A stretch of 64,000 nucleotides of DNA from Nocardia sp. SYP-A9097 (GTDB taxonomy: Bacteria; Actinomycetota; Actinomycetes; Mycobacteriales; Mycobacteriaceae). The notes under the pieces are model-generated. The model did no database searches. It worked only from the letters and a program-made list of their open reading frames with translations, and was not told the DNA's origin. Below, in pieces: positions 34,783 to 43,073 of the stretch. Each line of letters opens with the position of its first letter. Position 1 is the stretch's first letter. The translations under genes were made by a program, and so were the position numbers. Location of the stretch: positions 62,001 through 126,000 of the forward strand of contig NZ_WJIC01000022.1 of the NCBI RefSeq assembly GCF_009649815.1, given 5' to 3'.

Positions 34783-36464
34783 AACGACACCGCCTCGTAG
34801 AGCTTCCCGATTTCGTCACGACCGAGCACACGCAGCGCACCCGGGCGCTGATCACCCAGGGCCACCGGACCCACATGGGTACGCACCAGCGCGGTCACCG
34901 GATGGCCGACTTCGGCCAGCAGCCGACGCACAATGTGCTTACGACCCTCGTGCAGCACGATCTTCACCAGCGACTTGCCCTGGCCGACCTCGAGCACCTG
35001 GAACTTGTCGGCCTTGGCCGGACCGTCCTCCAGCTCGACGCCCTCGCGCAGCAGCTTGGCCACGTGGCGCTGATTGACCTCGCCATTGACCGTGGCCAGG
35101 TAGGTCTTGGAGACCTCATACGACGGGTGCATCAGGCGGTGCGCCAGATCGCCGTCATTGGTGAGCAGCAGCAGACCCTCGGTATCGGCATCCAGGCGAC
35201 CGACGTGGAACAGGCGCTGCCCGGCCGCGATTCGCTCGGCGACGATATCACCGACACACGGGCGGCCCATCTCGTCGGACATGGTGGACTGCCAGCCCTT
35301 GGGCTTGTTCAGCGCCAGGTAGACCTGCTCGTCACGGACCACGACACGCACACCGTCGACACGAACGACCGCGTTCTCCGGATCGATGCGCAGGCCCTGC
35401 TCACGCACGATACGACCGTCGACCTCGATACGACCGGCATCGATCATGTCCTCGGCCACGCGACGCGAGGCCACACCGGCCTTGGCCAGGACCTTCTGCA
35501 GGCGCTCACCCTCGCCCCACGGGAGCTTCTTCGGATTCTCCTGCACCGCATCGACATCGACATTCTGATGGCGCGCGGGCTTGGCATTGCTCAGCATCAC
35601 CGGCATGGCGGGCGACGGGCGATGCACCTTGGCCTTCTTGGGCGCGGGCGAGGTGCTCGGCGCGAGCGGACGCCCGCCACCGATACGACCACGCGAGGCA
35701 TTGCGATCCTGGCCGAAACCGGTGCGATCGGCACCGAATCCGGTGCGGCCCTGCGCACCTCGCGCATCACCGGTACGCGGGGCGCCGCCACGAGGGGCCG
35801 AACCGCCACGCGAATCACCGAATGATCCACCGCCACTGCGCGATCCGCCGCGAGCGCCGTCGTACGAACCGGCACCGCCACGCGAATCACCGCGCGTGCC
35901 TTGGTAACCCGAGCCGCCAGTCGATCCGCCACGCGAACCCTGGTAACCGGAGCCACCGGTCGAACCGCCACGCGAACCCTGGTAGCCCGAGCCACCGGTC
36001 GATCCACCGCGCGAACCCTGGTAACCGGAGCCACCGGTCGAACCGCCACGCGAACCCTGGTAGCCCGAGCCACCAGTCGAACCGCCACGCGAACCCTGGT
36101 AACCGGAGCCACCAGTCGAACCACCGCGCGAACCCTGGTAACCCGACCCGCCGCGCGAATCACCGCGTGAGCCTTCATAGCCGGAGCCGCCGCGCGAATC
36201 GCGCGAGCCCTGGTATCCCGCGCCACCGCGCGAGCCTTCACTCGATCCCCGGGACGAGCCGCTCCCCCACGACTGCGAGTCTCCGCGAGATCCGCCGCGC
36301 GGGGCCGAGCCACCACGCGAGCTTCCACTTCCATATGAATCGCCACCACGTGATTGCGCGGACCTGTCGGTCCGGCCTCGGGCGGCCTGCGAATCGCCCC
36401 TGGGCGATTCGGATCCACGTTTACTACGTTCCGGTGTGCCATCTCGGCGAGCGGGAGTATTCAC
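34779..36464 (-). CDS. rluB: RluB/RsuA-type pseudouridine synthase with long Gly/Ser/Arg repeat head
   Basis: The 561-residue protein starts at GTG 36464 behind AGGA. The C-terminal half (from about 320) is a normal enzyme: S4 RNA-binding domain 'LQKVLAKAGVASRRVAEDMI', then the catalytic core with 'GRLDADTEGLLLLTNDGDLA' (catalytic Asp in GRLD) and 'EGRKHIVRRLL'. It would isomerise a uridine in rRNA. The first 270 residues are low complexity, with six exact-period 13-residue repeats (GYQGSRGGSTGGS type) and further SRGG blocks. Such RGG-like tails bind RNA in other proteins; that is inference here. Confidence 0.9.
   Translation of the reverse strand: MNTPARRDGTPERSKRGSESPRGDSQAARGRTDRSAQSRGGDSYGSGSSRGGSAPRGGSRGDSQSWGSGSSRGSSEGSRGGAGYQGSRDSRGGSGYEGSRGDSRGGSGYQGSRGGSTGGSGYQGSRGGSTGGSGYQGSRGGSTGGSGYQGSRGGSTGGSGYQGSRGGSTGGSGYQGSRGGSTGGSGYQGTRGDSRGGAGSYDGARGGSRSGGGSFGDSRGGSAPRGGAPRTGDARGAQGRTGFGADRTGFGQDRNASRGRIGGGRPLAPSTSPAPKKAKVHRPSPAMPVMLSNAKPARHQNVDVDAVQENPKKLPWGEGERLQKVLAKAGVASRRVAEDMIDAGRIEVDGRIVREQGLRIDPENAVVRVDGVRVVVRDEQVYLALNKPKGWQSTMSDEMGRPCVGDIVAERIAAGQRLFHVGRLDADTEGLLLLTNDGDLAHRLMHPSYEVSKTYLATVNGEVNQRHVAKLLREGVELEDGPAKADKFQVLEVGQGKSLVKIVLHEGRKHIVRRLLAEVGHPVTALVRTHVGPVALGDQRPGALRVLGRDEIGKLYEAVSL
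35902..36135 (-). repeat. Six in-frame 39-nt tandem repeats inside the pseudouridine synthase gene
   Basis: The marker TGGTA recurs at 35902, 35941, 35980, 36019, 36058, 36097 and 36136, exactly 39 nt apart. The units differ by a few synonymous bases (GGT/AGT, AACC/AGCC), with an apparent higher-order alternation. Each encodes 13 residues of the Gly/Ser/Arg-rich head. Copy number could vary between strains by slippage. Confidence 0.9.
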
Positions 36465-36476
36465 GTTGTCCTAATT

Positions 36477-37334
36477 TCAATCCTCGGTGCCGAGATCGAT
36501 ATCCGCCTCGGCTGGTTTTTTCAGCCTGGTGTACCGGGGGTCGGTGTCCAGGCTCTCATTGATCTCGTCGATCAGGTCGACGCCCGGGAGCAGCGGCGCC
36601 AGCGCCGGCAGATCCGCCAGGGACGCCAGCCCGATCCGTTCCAGGAACAGTTCGGTCGTGACGTACTGGGTGCCGTTGGTCTCCGGGTCCGTTCCGGCCT
36701 CCGTGAGCAGCCCCCGCGCCAGCAGGGTTCTGATCACGCCGTCGATATTCACGCCGCGCACCGCACTCACACGGGCCCGGGTAACCGGTTGACGATAGGC
36801 GATAACCGCCAGGGTTTCCAAGGCAGCGCGAGTGAGCTTCGAACGTGCGCCGTCCAACAGCATACGTTCCACGTAGGGCGCGAACTCCGTCCGCGTGTAG
36901 TAACGCCACCCGTCCCCGACGAATCTGAGATCCATGCCACTGCGGCGTTCGGACAATTCGCGCGACATCAACCGCAGGGTCGTCTCCACGCGGCGCGCGG
37001 TGTCGTTCACCGCCGAGGCCAGCAATTCCACCGGTGCGGGGGCGTCGACGACCAGCAGCATCGCCTCCAGCGCACCGCGGAACTCGACCTCATCGAGGGT
37101 GTCCGAGTCCAATTCGCCGGCCTCGTCACCGAGATCGAGCCGAGTCTGTCCGGGCACTACCGGCGACTCCGTTTCGACGGGACTCGATCCCACGGCGCTC
37201 TGGCGGGCGGCCGCGATGATCGCCTCGGCGACCGTTGGCACTTTGCCCGAGTCGTGGGCAATGTCACCCAGGACACCGCTCACGGCAGCGGTGTTCTCGG
37301 CCACGTCGTCCAGGTTCGGCACTGACTCGGTCAA
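36477..37334 (-). CDS. scpB: Chromosome segregation protein ScpB
   Basis: The 285-residue protein has tandem winged helices ('RGALEAMLLVVDAPAPVELLA', 'LTRAALETLAVIAYRQPVTRARVSAVRGVNIDGVI' region) and an acidic N-terminal extension. It is the kleisin-associated subunit of the SMC-ScpAB condensin complex. Its TTG start overlaps the scpA stop (TTGA), and 12 nt separate it from the pseudouridine synthase gene. Confidence 0.95.
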   Translation of the reverse strand: MTESVPNLDDVAENTAAVSGVLGDIAHDSGKVPTVAEAIIAAARQSAVGSSPVETESPVVPGQTRLDLGDEAGELDSDTLDEVEFRGALEAMLLVVDAPAPVELLASAVNDTARRVETTLRLMSRELSERRSGMDLRFVGDGWRYYTRTEFAPYVERMLLDGARSKLTRAALETLAVIAYRQPVTRARVSAVRGVNIDGVIRTLLARGLLTEAGTDPETNGTQYVTTELFLERIGLASLADLPALAPLLPGVDLIDEINESLDTDPRYTRLKKPAEADIDLGTED

Positions 37335-38239
37335 CCCCAGTCCTCCTCTACGGTGATCGGTTCGGGTCGGTCGCCCGGCTCGCCCACATAGCTCACCGAG
37401 AGCGGGCCGAGCGGATCGGACTGGTCGAACTCGATCGTCTTGCCGCGGTACAGCTCCAGCAGGGCCAGGAAGCGGGCGACGATCTGCACCGCGACCTCAC
37501 AGTCATGGCAGATCTCCGCGAAGGTGGTCCAACCGCCGATACCGCGACTCTTCAGCATTTCCAGTACCAAGGCAGCCTGTTCGGCGACCGAGATGGAGTG
37601 GTTGTGCAGGTGGTCCAGGCCCACCGTAGGAGTCGGGCGCGGGCGGAACGCGGCCGCGGCGACCTCCGCGAAGCCCGCGGCATCCACTCCCAGCGTAACG
37701 TCCGGCAACAGCGCCAGGTAGCGCTCCTCCAGGGATACCGCGCGCGGATAGCGTTGCAGCGCAGCGGCCTCGAGCTCGCCGAGCAGTTCCGCCACCTGCT
37801 TGAAGGCGCGGTACTGCAGCAGGCGGGCGAAGAGCAGGTCGCGCGCCGAGAGCAATTCGAGGTCTTCCTCGTCGGTGACCTCACCCGACGGGAGCAGGCG
37901 CGCGGCCTTGAGATCGAGCAGAGTCGCGGCGACTACCAGAAATTCGGTGGTCTGATCCAGGATCTTGTCCGCGCGCAGGCCCTGCTCCTCGGACATGCTG
38001 GCGGTCAAAGCCTTGGTGTAGACGATGAATTCGTCGGTCACCTTGTGGAGCGCGACCTCGGTGACATCGAGCCGCCGGGAGCTGATGAGCTGCAACAGCA
38101 GATCGAACGGCCCCTGAAAGTTGCTCAGCTGCAGATGAAATCCGACCTTTTTGTCTGAATTATCGGATTCAGCAGGCTGTTCCGCCGAGACAATATCCGC
38201 GACCACACCGGAGGACGCGGGTTCGAGCGCATCGTTCAA
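37331..38239 (-). CDS. scpA: Segregation and condensation protein ScpA (kleisin)
   Basis: I chose the TTG at 38239, which overlaps the stop of the ParA-like gene (TTGA), giving 302 residues; an in-frame TTG at 38311 would overlap that gene by 76 nt. The scpA-scpB junction uses the same TTGA arrangement. Kleisin motifs: 'FHLQLSNFQGPFDLLLQLI', 'LDVTEVALHKVTDEF' (SMC neck-binding helices) and the C-terminal winged helix 'VVQIVARFLALLELYR'-like end. It bridges SMC heads in the condensin complex. Confidence 0.93.
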   Translation of the reverse strand: MNDALEPASSGVVADIVSAEQPAESDNSDKKVGFHLQLSNFQGPFDLLLQLISSRRLDVTEVALHKVTDEFIVYTKALTASMSEEQGLRADKILDQTTEFLVVAATLLDLKAARLLPSGEVTDEEDLELLSARDLLFARLLQYRAFKQVAELLGELEAAALQRYPRAVSLEERYLALLPDVTLGVDAAGFAEVAAAAFRPRPTPTVGLDHLHNHSISVAEQAALVLEMLKSRGIGGWTTFAEICHDCEVAVQIVARFLALLELYRGKTIEFDQSDPLGPLSVSYVGEPGDRPEPITVEEDWG

Positions 38240-39162
38240 CGGCCCGACCGGAGGATGACTTCCCGCGCCATGGCCCGATACGCTTCCGCGCCACCGGATT
38301 TCGGCGCCCAAGTAGTGATCGGCTCACCCGCGACCGAAGCGTCCGGAAAGCGCACGGTACGCGAGATCACCGTGTCGTAGACGAGGTCACCGAAGACCTC
38401 GACCACACGCGTCATAACCTGCCGGGAATGCAGGAGCCGGGCATCGAACATGGTGACCACGATGCCGTACAGGCTCAACTCCGGATTCAACCGGTCCCGC
38501 ACCTTCTCCACGGTGTCATTGAGCAGCGCCAGCCCACGTAGCGAAAAGTATTCGCACTCCATCGGAATGATCACGCCATCCGCGCAGGCCAGCGCGTTCA
38601 CGGTGAGCAGACCCAGCGACGGCTGGCAGTCGATGAGGATGTAGTCGTAGCGGCTGCGCAGTGGCGCCAGCGCCCGGCCGAGAGTGTGCTCGCGGCCGAC
38701 CTCGTTGACGAGCTGGATCTCCGCCGCCGACAGATCGATATTGCTGGGCAGCAGATCCATCTGCTCGACCTTGGTATTGATCAGCACCTGATCCACCGTG
38801 ACCTTGCCCGGCCCGACCAGCAGATTGTGCACGGTCATATCCAGATCGTGGTGTGCCACACCCAATCCGGCCGAGAGCGCGCCCTGCGGATCCAGATCCA
38901 CCAGCAGCACCTTGCGGCCGTATTCGGCCAGTGCCGCACCGAGATTGATGGTCGAGGTGGTCTTGCCGACGCCGCCCTTCTGATTACACATGGCGACAAT
39001 CAGCGCGTCCCCGGTGTGATCGGGGGCCGGGGGCTCCGCGATCTCACGCAGTGGGCGTCCGGTCGGCCCGACAACTTTGCTGTCGGTGGCCACATCCGGC
39101 GCCTCCCACAGGGTTTGCGCGGCGGTTTCGATCCGCTGGCCCGCACCACCGGCTTTCGTCAC
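38236..39162 (-). CDS. ParA/Soj-family ATPase
   Basis: The GTG at 39162, nine bases after GAAGGAG, gives 308 residues; the longer frame upstream is low quality. It has the deviant Walker A 'NQKGGVGKTTSTINLGAALA', Walker A' 'LLVDLDPQGALSAGLG' and 'YDYILIDCQPSLGLLTVNAL'. It is the ParA paralogue that precedes scpA in mycobacteria (Rv1708 position), not the oriC-linked parAB pair. No parB follows. Coupling to scpA suggests a role in chromosome organisation. Confidence 0.92.
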   Translation of the reverse strand: MTKAGGAGQRIETAAQTLWEAPDVATDSKVVGPTGRPLREIAEPPAPDHTGDALIVAMCNQKGGVGKTTSTINLGAALAEYGRKVLLVDLDPQGALSAGLGVAHHDLDMTVHNLLVGPGKVTVDQVLINTKVEQMDLLPSNIDLSAAEIQLVNEVGREHTLGRALAPLRSRYDYILIDCQPSLGLLTVNALACADGVIIPMECEYFSLRGLALLNDTVEKVRDRLNPELSLYGIVVTMFDARLLHSRQVMTRVVEVFGDLVYDTVISRTVRFPDASVAGEPITTWAPKSGGAEAYRAMAREVILRSGR

Positions 39163-39326
39163 GTCCGCTGCTCCTTCGACGTTCCTGCCCTTGTCCCGCC
39201 CGACCCGGTGAGCCGGTTGGACGGCGCGCCCGGCCGCGTGTGCGGTCCTGTCCCTAACAGACGCTACCGCCTGCCGGTCTGAGACCCACGCTCGGACACG
39301 CACCCTGAACCTGCACTTCAGCCCGG

Positions 39327-40259
39327 CTAGCGGGCACGTGGATGGGCGGTTGCCCACACCTCGTGCAGCGTGCCGACGGTCACCAGAGTGTAAATCTGCG
39401 TGGTCGTTACCGAGGCATGACCGAGTAACTCCTGTACCACCCGCACATCCGCGCCACCGTCAAGCAGGTGCGTGGCGAACGAATGTCGCAGCGTATGGGG
39501 TGAAACGTGCGCCGCGATCCCGGCGCGTCCGGCGGCGGAATGCAGGACCTGCCAAGCGGTCTGGCGGGACAGGCGACCGCCGCGATGATTCAGGAACAGC
39601 GCGGGATTGCCCTTGCCGAGCATGGAGAGTGCCGGGCGGCCACGCACCAAATAATTGTCCACCGCGGCCAGCGCGGGACGCCCGATGGGCACCATGCGCT
39701 GCTTTCCGCCCTTGCCGCGCAACAGCACAGCGCGTTCGGCGGCGTCGATATCGTCGACATCCAGACCGACCATCTCCGAGATACGCGCGCCCGTGGAGTA
39801 CAGCAATTCCAGCAGCGCGCGATCGCGCAGACCGCGCGGGGCATCGGCGATATCGCCGCCCGCCGCATCCAGTAGCCGCGAAATCTGGTCGTACGGGAGC
39901 GCTTTGGGTAGTCGCCGCGCGGGTGTGGGCGGTTTCACCGGATGCGCCACATCCGCATCGGTCACCCCCTCCGCCGCCGAGAACCTGTGCAACCCCCGCA
40001 CCGCGACCAGCGCCCGCGAGGCCGAACTGGCCGCCAGCGCCGGATGATCCCCCTCCCCCGCCCGCAGCGAAATCATGAAATCGGCGATATCCTGCTCGGA
40101 AACCCTGGCGAGCGTATCGATTCCACGCCCCTCCAAAAATCCCCGATACCGCACCAGATCCCGCCGATACGCCGACAACGTATTGCGCGCCGCCCCCCGC
40201 TCGACCGTCAAATGGTCGAGGTAGACGTCGATCTGGCGGCTCAGCACACCGCACATCAT
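39327..40259 (-). CDS. xerD: Tyrosine recombinase XerD-like
   Basis: The ATGATG at 40259 gives 310 residues; a GTG at 40271 is an alternative and neither has a clear ribosome-binding site. The N-terminal SAM-like DNA-binding domain ('YLDHLTVERGAARNTLSAYRRD') precedes the catalytic domain with Arg in 'STGARISEM', Lys in 'GKGGKQRMV', 'HTLRHSFATHLL', His in 'LLGHASVTTTQIY' and the nucleophilic Tyr in 'QIYT'. All residues are present. It resolves chromosome dimers at dif with XerC. Its place beside ParA matches the mycobacterial order. Confidence 0.93.
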   Translation of the reverse strand: MMCGVLSRQIDVYLDHLTVERGAARNTLSAYRRDLVRYRGFLEGRGIDTLARVSEQDIADFMISLRAGEGDHPALAASSASRALVAVRGLHRFSAAEGVTDADVAHPVKPPTPARRLPKALPYDQISRLLDAAGGDIADAPRGLRDRALLELLYSTGARISEMVGLDVDDIDAAERAVLLRGKGGKQRMVPIGRPALAAVDNYLVRGRPALSMLGKGNPALFLNHRGGRLSRQTAWQVLHSAAGRAGIAAHVSPHTLRHSFATHLLDGGADVRVVQELLGHASVTTTQIYTLVTVGTLHEVWATAHPRAR

Positions 40260-40357
40260 GGCAGCAGCCACCGACAGGCAACCGCATCACGACAAATCCG
40301 GCGCGGCCCTGGGAGCTCCCTGACATCCTGCGCGGCCCTTCGTAATCCGCGGGCCCT

Positions 40358-40457
40358 TCGTCATCCCGGCGCGTTTTTGGCCGGGATCCACTGGCCGCTG
40401 TGGATCCCGGCCAAAAGCATGCCGGGATGACGAGAGGAGGCATGCCGGGATGACGAG
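40358..40457. repeat. Nested palindromic element with flanking direct repeat
   Basis: Outer arms TCGTCATCCCGGC (40358-40370) and its exact complement (40421-40433) enclose inner arms TTTTGGCCGGGATCCAC (40375-40391) and complement (40400-40416) around an 8-nt loop. The right half GCATGCCGGGATGACGAG is repeated at 40417-40434 and 40440-40457. The sequence resembles mobile REP-like intergenic elements with a GTCATCCCGGC core. It may also terminate the NUDIX transcript from the right. Confidence 0.75.
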
Positions 40458-40484
40458 GTGGGGCAGCCGAGTTGTGGCTATCGA

Positions 40485-41126
40485 CTAACCCTGTGCCGCT
40501 TTGCGTTCCAGGAAAGCGGTCGGCATGCCGGGCCACGGGGCATCGGCCGGGCGGAGTTCGGTGCCGGAGGCGCGGGCGGTCATCAGGGCTGTCACACCTG
40601 CGACGGCTGTCGCATTGGTGATCTCGCCGGCGAGGGCGGCGCGGACGGCTTCCGCGAGGGGGACGCGGAGGAGTTGGATGTCCGCTTCTTCCAATTCGGG
40701 TTCGGGGCGGTCGGTTTCGTAGAGGTCGGAGGCCAGGTAGATGCGCAGGGCCTCGTCGGTGAAGCCGGGTGAGAGGGCTATGTCCACCAGGACCGACCAT
40801 TCGCGGGCGGCCAGGCCGGTCTCCTCGGCGAGTTCGCGCTTGGCCGCCTCGAGGGGGTCCTCCCCCAGTTTGTCCAGTAGCCCGGCGGGGAGTTCGAGTA
40901 GTCGCCGCCCGATCGGATGGCGGTACTGGTTGATCAGCACGACATTGTCGTTCTCGTCCACTGCCGCAACGGCAACCGCGGCGTGATGCTCGACCACCTC
41001 GCGTTCGGCGACCCGCCCGCCGGGCATGGCGACCTGATCCAAACGCAGCGCCAGGATCGCTCCCGAGTACACGGTGGTGCTGGAGACGGTATCGAATTCG
41101 TGTGTTCCGGGCGCGGATTCAGCCAT
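40485..41126 (-). CDS. NUDIX hydrolase, ADP-ribose pyrophosphatase type
   Basis: The 213-residue protein has the strand region 'AAVAVAAVDENDNVVLINQYRHPIG' and the Nudix box 'LEAAKRELAEETGL' with the metal-binding REL-x-EE. The 'QYRHPIG...ELPAGLLD' context is typical of ADP-ribose pyrophosphatases (Rv1700-like), which clear ADP-ribose to AMP and ribose-5-P. It follows pyrG after a cruciform-like structure that may separate their transcripts. Confidence 0.92.
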   Translation of the reverse strand: MAESAPGTHEFDTVSSTTVYSGAILALRLDQVAMPGGRVAEREVVEHHAAVAVAAVDENDNVVLINQYRHPIGRRLLELPAGLLDKLGEDPLEAAKRELAEETGLAAREWSVLVDIALSPGFTDEALRIYLASDLYETDRPEPELEEADIQLLRVPLAEAVRAALAGEITNATAVAGVTALMTARASGTELRPADAPWPGMPTAFLERKAAQG

Positions 41127-41166
41127 TGGGCAACCTTATCTGCCGAGCGGGTGCGAAAACGCCGAT

Positions 41167-41214
41167 GGCCCGGCGGAGCTGGTTCCCGAGGGCGGGAACG
41201 GGCTCGGCCGGGCC
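41167..41214 (-). terminator. Cruciform-like terminator after pyrG
   Basis: Outer stem GGCCCGGC (41167-41174) / GCCGGGCC (41207-41214) encloses an inner stem GTTCCC (41182-41187) / GGGAAC (41194-41199). It lies 20 nt past the pyrG stop on the minus strand. The loop sizes make it weaker than a simple hairpin. Confidence 0.45.
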
Positions 41215-41234
41215 GTCGTACAGCGTGACAAACG

Positions 41235-42953
41235 TCAGCTGGTCACTTTCTCGCTTCCGCTGTCCTCCGGCATCTCCACCGGAAGCTGCTCGGCGAGCTT
41301 GTATTCCAGCGCCGCCGCGATGAGCGCCGCGAACAGCGGATGCGGGCGCGTCGGCCGGGACTTGAGCTCCGGATGCGCCTGCGTGGCAACGAAGAACGGG
41401 TGCTTGTCCTTGGGCAGCTCCACGAACTCCACCAGATTGCCGTCCGGCGAGGTGCCACTGAACTTCAGGCCACTCTTGGCAATCTTGTCGCGGTAGGTGT
41501 TGTTCACCTCGTAGCGATGCCGGTGCCGCTCGGACACCTCGGTCTCGCCATACGCCTGCGCCACAACCGAACCCGGCTCCAGGATCGCGGGGTACGCGCC
41601 CAGTCGCATGGTGCCGCCCAGATCGGCCTCACCGGCGACAGCCTGCTGCTGATCGGCCATGGTCGAGATGACCGGGTACTTCACATCGGGCTCGAATTCG
41701 GTCGAGTTGGCATCGGTGAGACCCACCGAACGCGCCGCCTCGATCACCATGCACTGCATGCCCAAACATAGGCCCAGCAGCGGAATACCATGGGTGCGCG
41801 CGTAATTGATCGCACCCACCTTGCCCTCGATACCGCGGATACCGAACCCGCCGGGCACCAGCACCGCGTCCACATCGTGCAGATGCTGCTGCGCACCGGC
41901 CGCGGTCTCGCACTCGTCCGACTGCACCCAGCGGATGTTCACCTTGGCCCGCGAGGCGAAACCGCCCGCGCGCAGCGCCTCGGTGACCGAGAGGTAGGCA
42001 TCGGGCAGATCCACGTACTTGCCGACCAGCGCCACGGTGACATGCTCGCGCGGGTTGTGCACCCGATCGAGCAGTCCGCCCCAGACGGTCCAATCCACAT
42101 CGCGGAAGGGCAGTCCCAGGCGGCGCACCACGTACGCGTCCAGGCCCTCGCGGTGCAGCACCTTGGGGATGTCGTAGATCGACGGCGCGTCGGGGGTGGA
42201 GATGCAGGCATCGACATCCACGTCGCACATGAGCGCGATCTTGTTCTTGAGCGGCTCCGGCACATCGCGATCGCAGCGCAGGATCAGCGCATCGGGCTGG
42301 ATACCGATATTGCGCAGCGCCGCCACCGAATGCTGAGTCGGCTTGGTCTTGAGCTCACCCGACGGGCCCAGGTAGGGCACCAGCGTGACATGCAGGAAGA
42401 AGCAGTTCTCGCGACCCACTTCGTGGCGGATCTGGCGAGCCGCCTCGAGGAACGGCTGCGATTCGATATCGCCGACGGTGCCGCCGATTTCGGTGATGAC
42501 CACATCGGGCACCTGACCATGCAGGTCGGGACCCGACATGGCGGTGATCCGAGCCTTGATGGCATCGGTGATATGCGGGATGACCTGCACCGTATCGCCG
42601 AGGTACTCGCCGCGACGTTCCTTGGCGATGACCGACGAATAGATCTGGCCGGTAGTGACATTCGCGATCCCCGAGAGATCGCGATCGAGGAAGCGTTCGT
42701 AGTGACCCACGTCGAGGTCCGTCTCCGCGCCGTCCTCGGTCACGAACACCTCACCGTGCTGGAAAGGGTTCATGGTGCCGGGATCGACGTTCAGGTACGG
42801 ATCCAACTTCTGCATCGTCACGCGCAATCCGCGTGAAGTGAGCAGCTGACCGAGGCTGGAGGCGGTCAGACCCTTACCGAGTGAAGAGGCAACGCCACCG
42901 CTGACGAATATATGTTTCGTGGCCGCGCGCGCCGGAATCCGTGATTGACCCAC
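41235..42953 (-). CDS. pyrG: CTP synthase
   Basis: The 572-residue protein makes CTP from UTP, ATP and glutamine. The amidoligase domain begins 'KHIFVSGGVASSLGKGLTAS' and contains 'KLDPYLNVDPGTMNPFQHGEV' and 'EIGGTVGDIES'. The glutaminase domain has 'PGGFGIRG', the nucleophile 'LLGLCLGMQCMV' and 'THPE'-like 'QAHPELKSRP'. It uses a GTG start. The C-terminus has a Glu/Ser-rich tail. Confidence 0.97.
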   Translation of the reverse strand: MGQSRIPARAATKHIFVSGGVASSLGKGLTASSLGQLLTSRGLRVTMQKLDPYLNVDPGTMNPFQHGEVFVTEDGAETDLDVGHYERFLDRDLSGIANVTTGQIYSSVIAKERRGEYLGDTVQVIPHITDAIKARITAMSGPDLHGQVPDVVITEIGGTVGDIESQPFLEAARQIRHEVGRENCFFLHVTLVPYLGPSGELKTKPTQHSVAALRNIGIQPDALILRCDRDVPEPLKNKIALMCDVDVDACISTPDAPSIYDIPKVLHREGLDAYVVRRLGLPFRDVDWTVWGGLLDRVHNPREHVTVALVGKYVDLPDAYLSVTEALRAGGFASRAKVNIRWVQSDECETAAGAQQHLHDVDAVLVPGGFGIRGIEGKVGAINYARTHGIPLLGLCLGMQCMVIEAARSVGLTDANSTEFEPDVKYPVISTMADQQQAVAGEADLGGTMRLGAYPAILEPGSVVAQAYGETEVSERHRHRYEVNNTYRDKIAKSGLKFSGTSPDGNLVEFVELPKDKHPFFVATQAHPELKSRPTRPHPLFAALIAAALEYKLAEQLPVEMPEDSGSEKVTS

Positions 42954-43073
42954 GGGACTTCACGGTAACACGGATTCGGTATGCCGATCGAATGCCACGC
43001 GCGCCGTTCCCGCTCGATCGCACCCGCTTGCCAGGTGATAGCGCGGTTATGGCCGGAGCTGGGCGGGATTCGG

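Noticed and set aside
35902..36135. Regular 39-nt repeats suggesting a CRISPR array
   Set aside because: There are no unique spacers, the repeats are directly adjacent, remain in frame and encode a Gly/Ser/Arg-rich protein segment.
38240..38311. N-terminal extension of scpA from TTG 38311
   Set aside because: It would overlap the ParA gene by 76 nt; the TTGA overlap at 38239 matches the arrangement at scpB and yields the family length.
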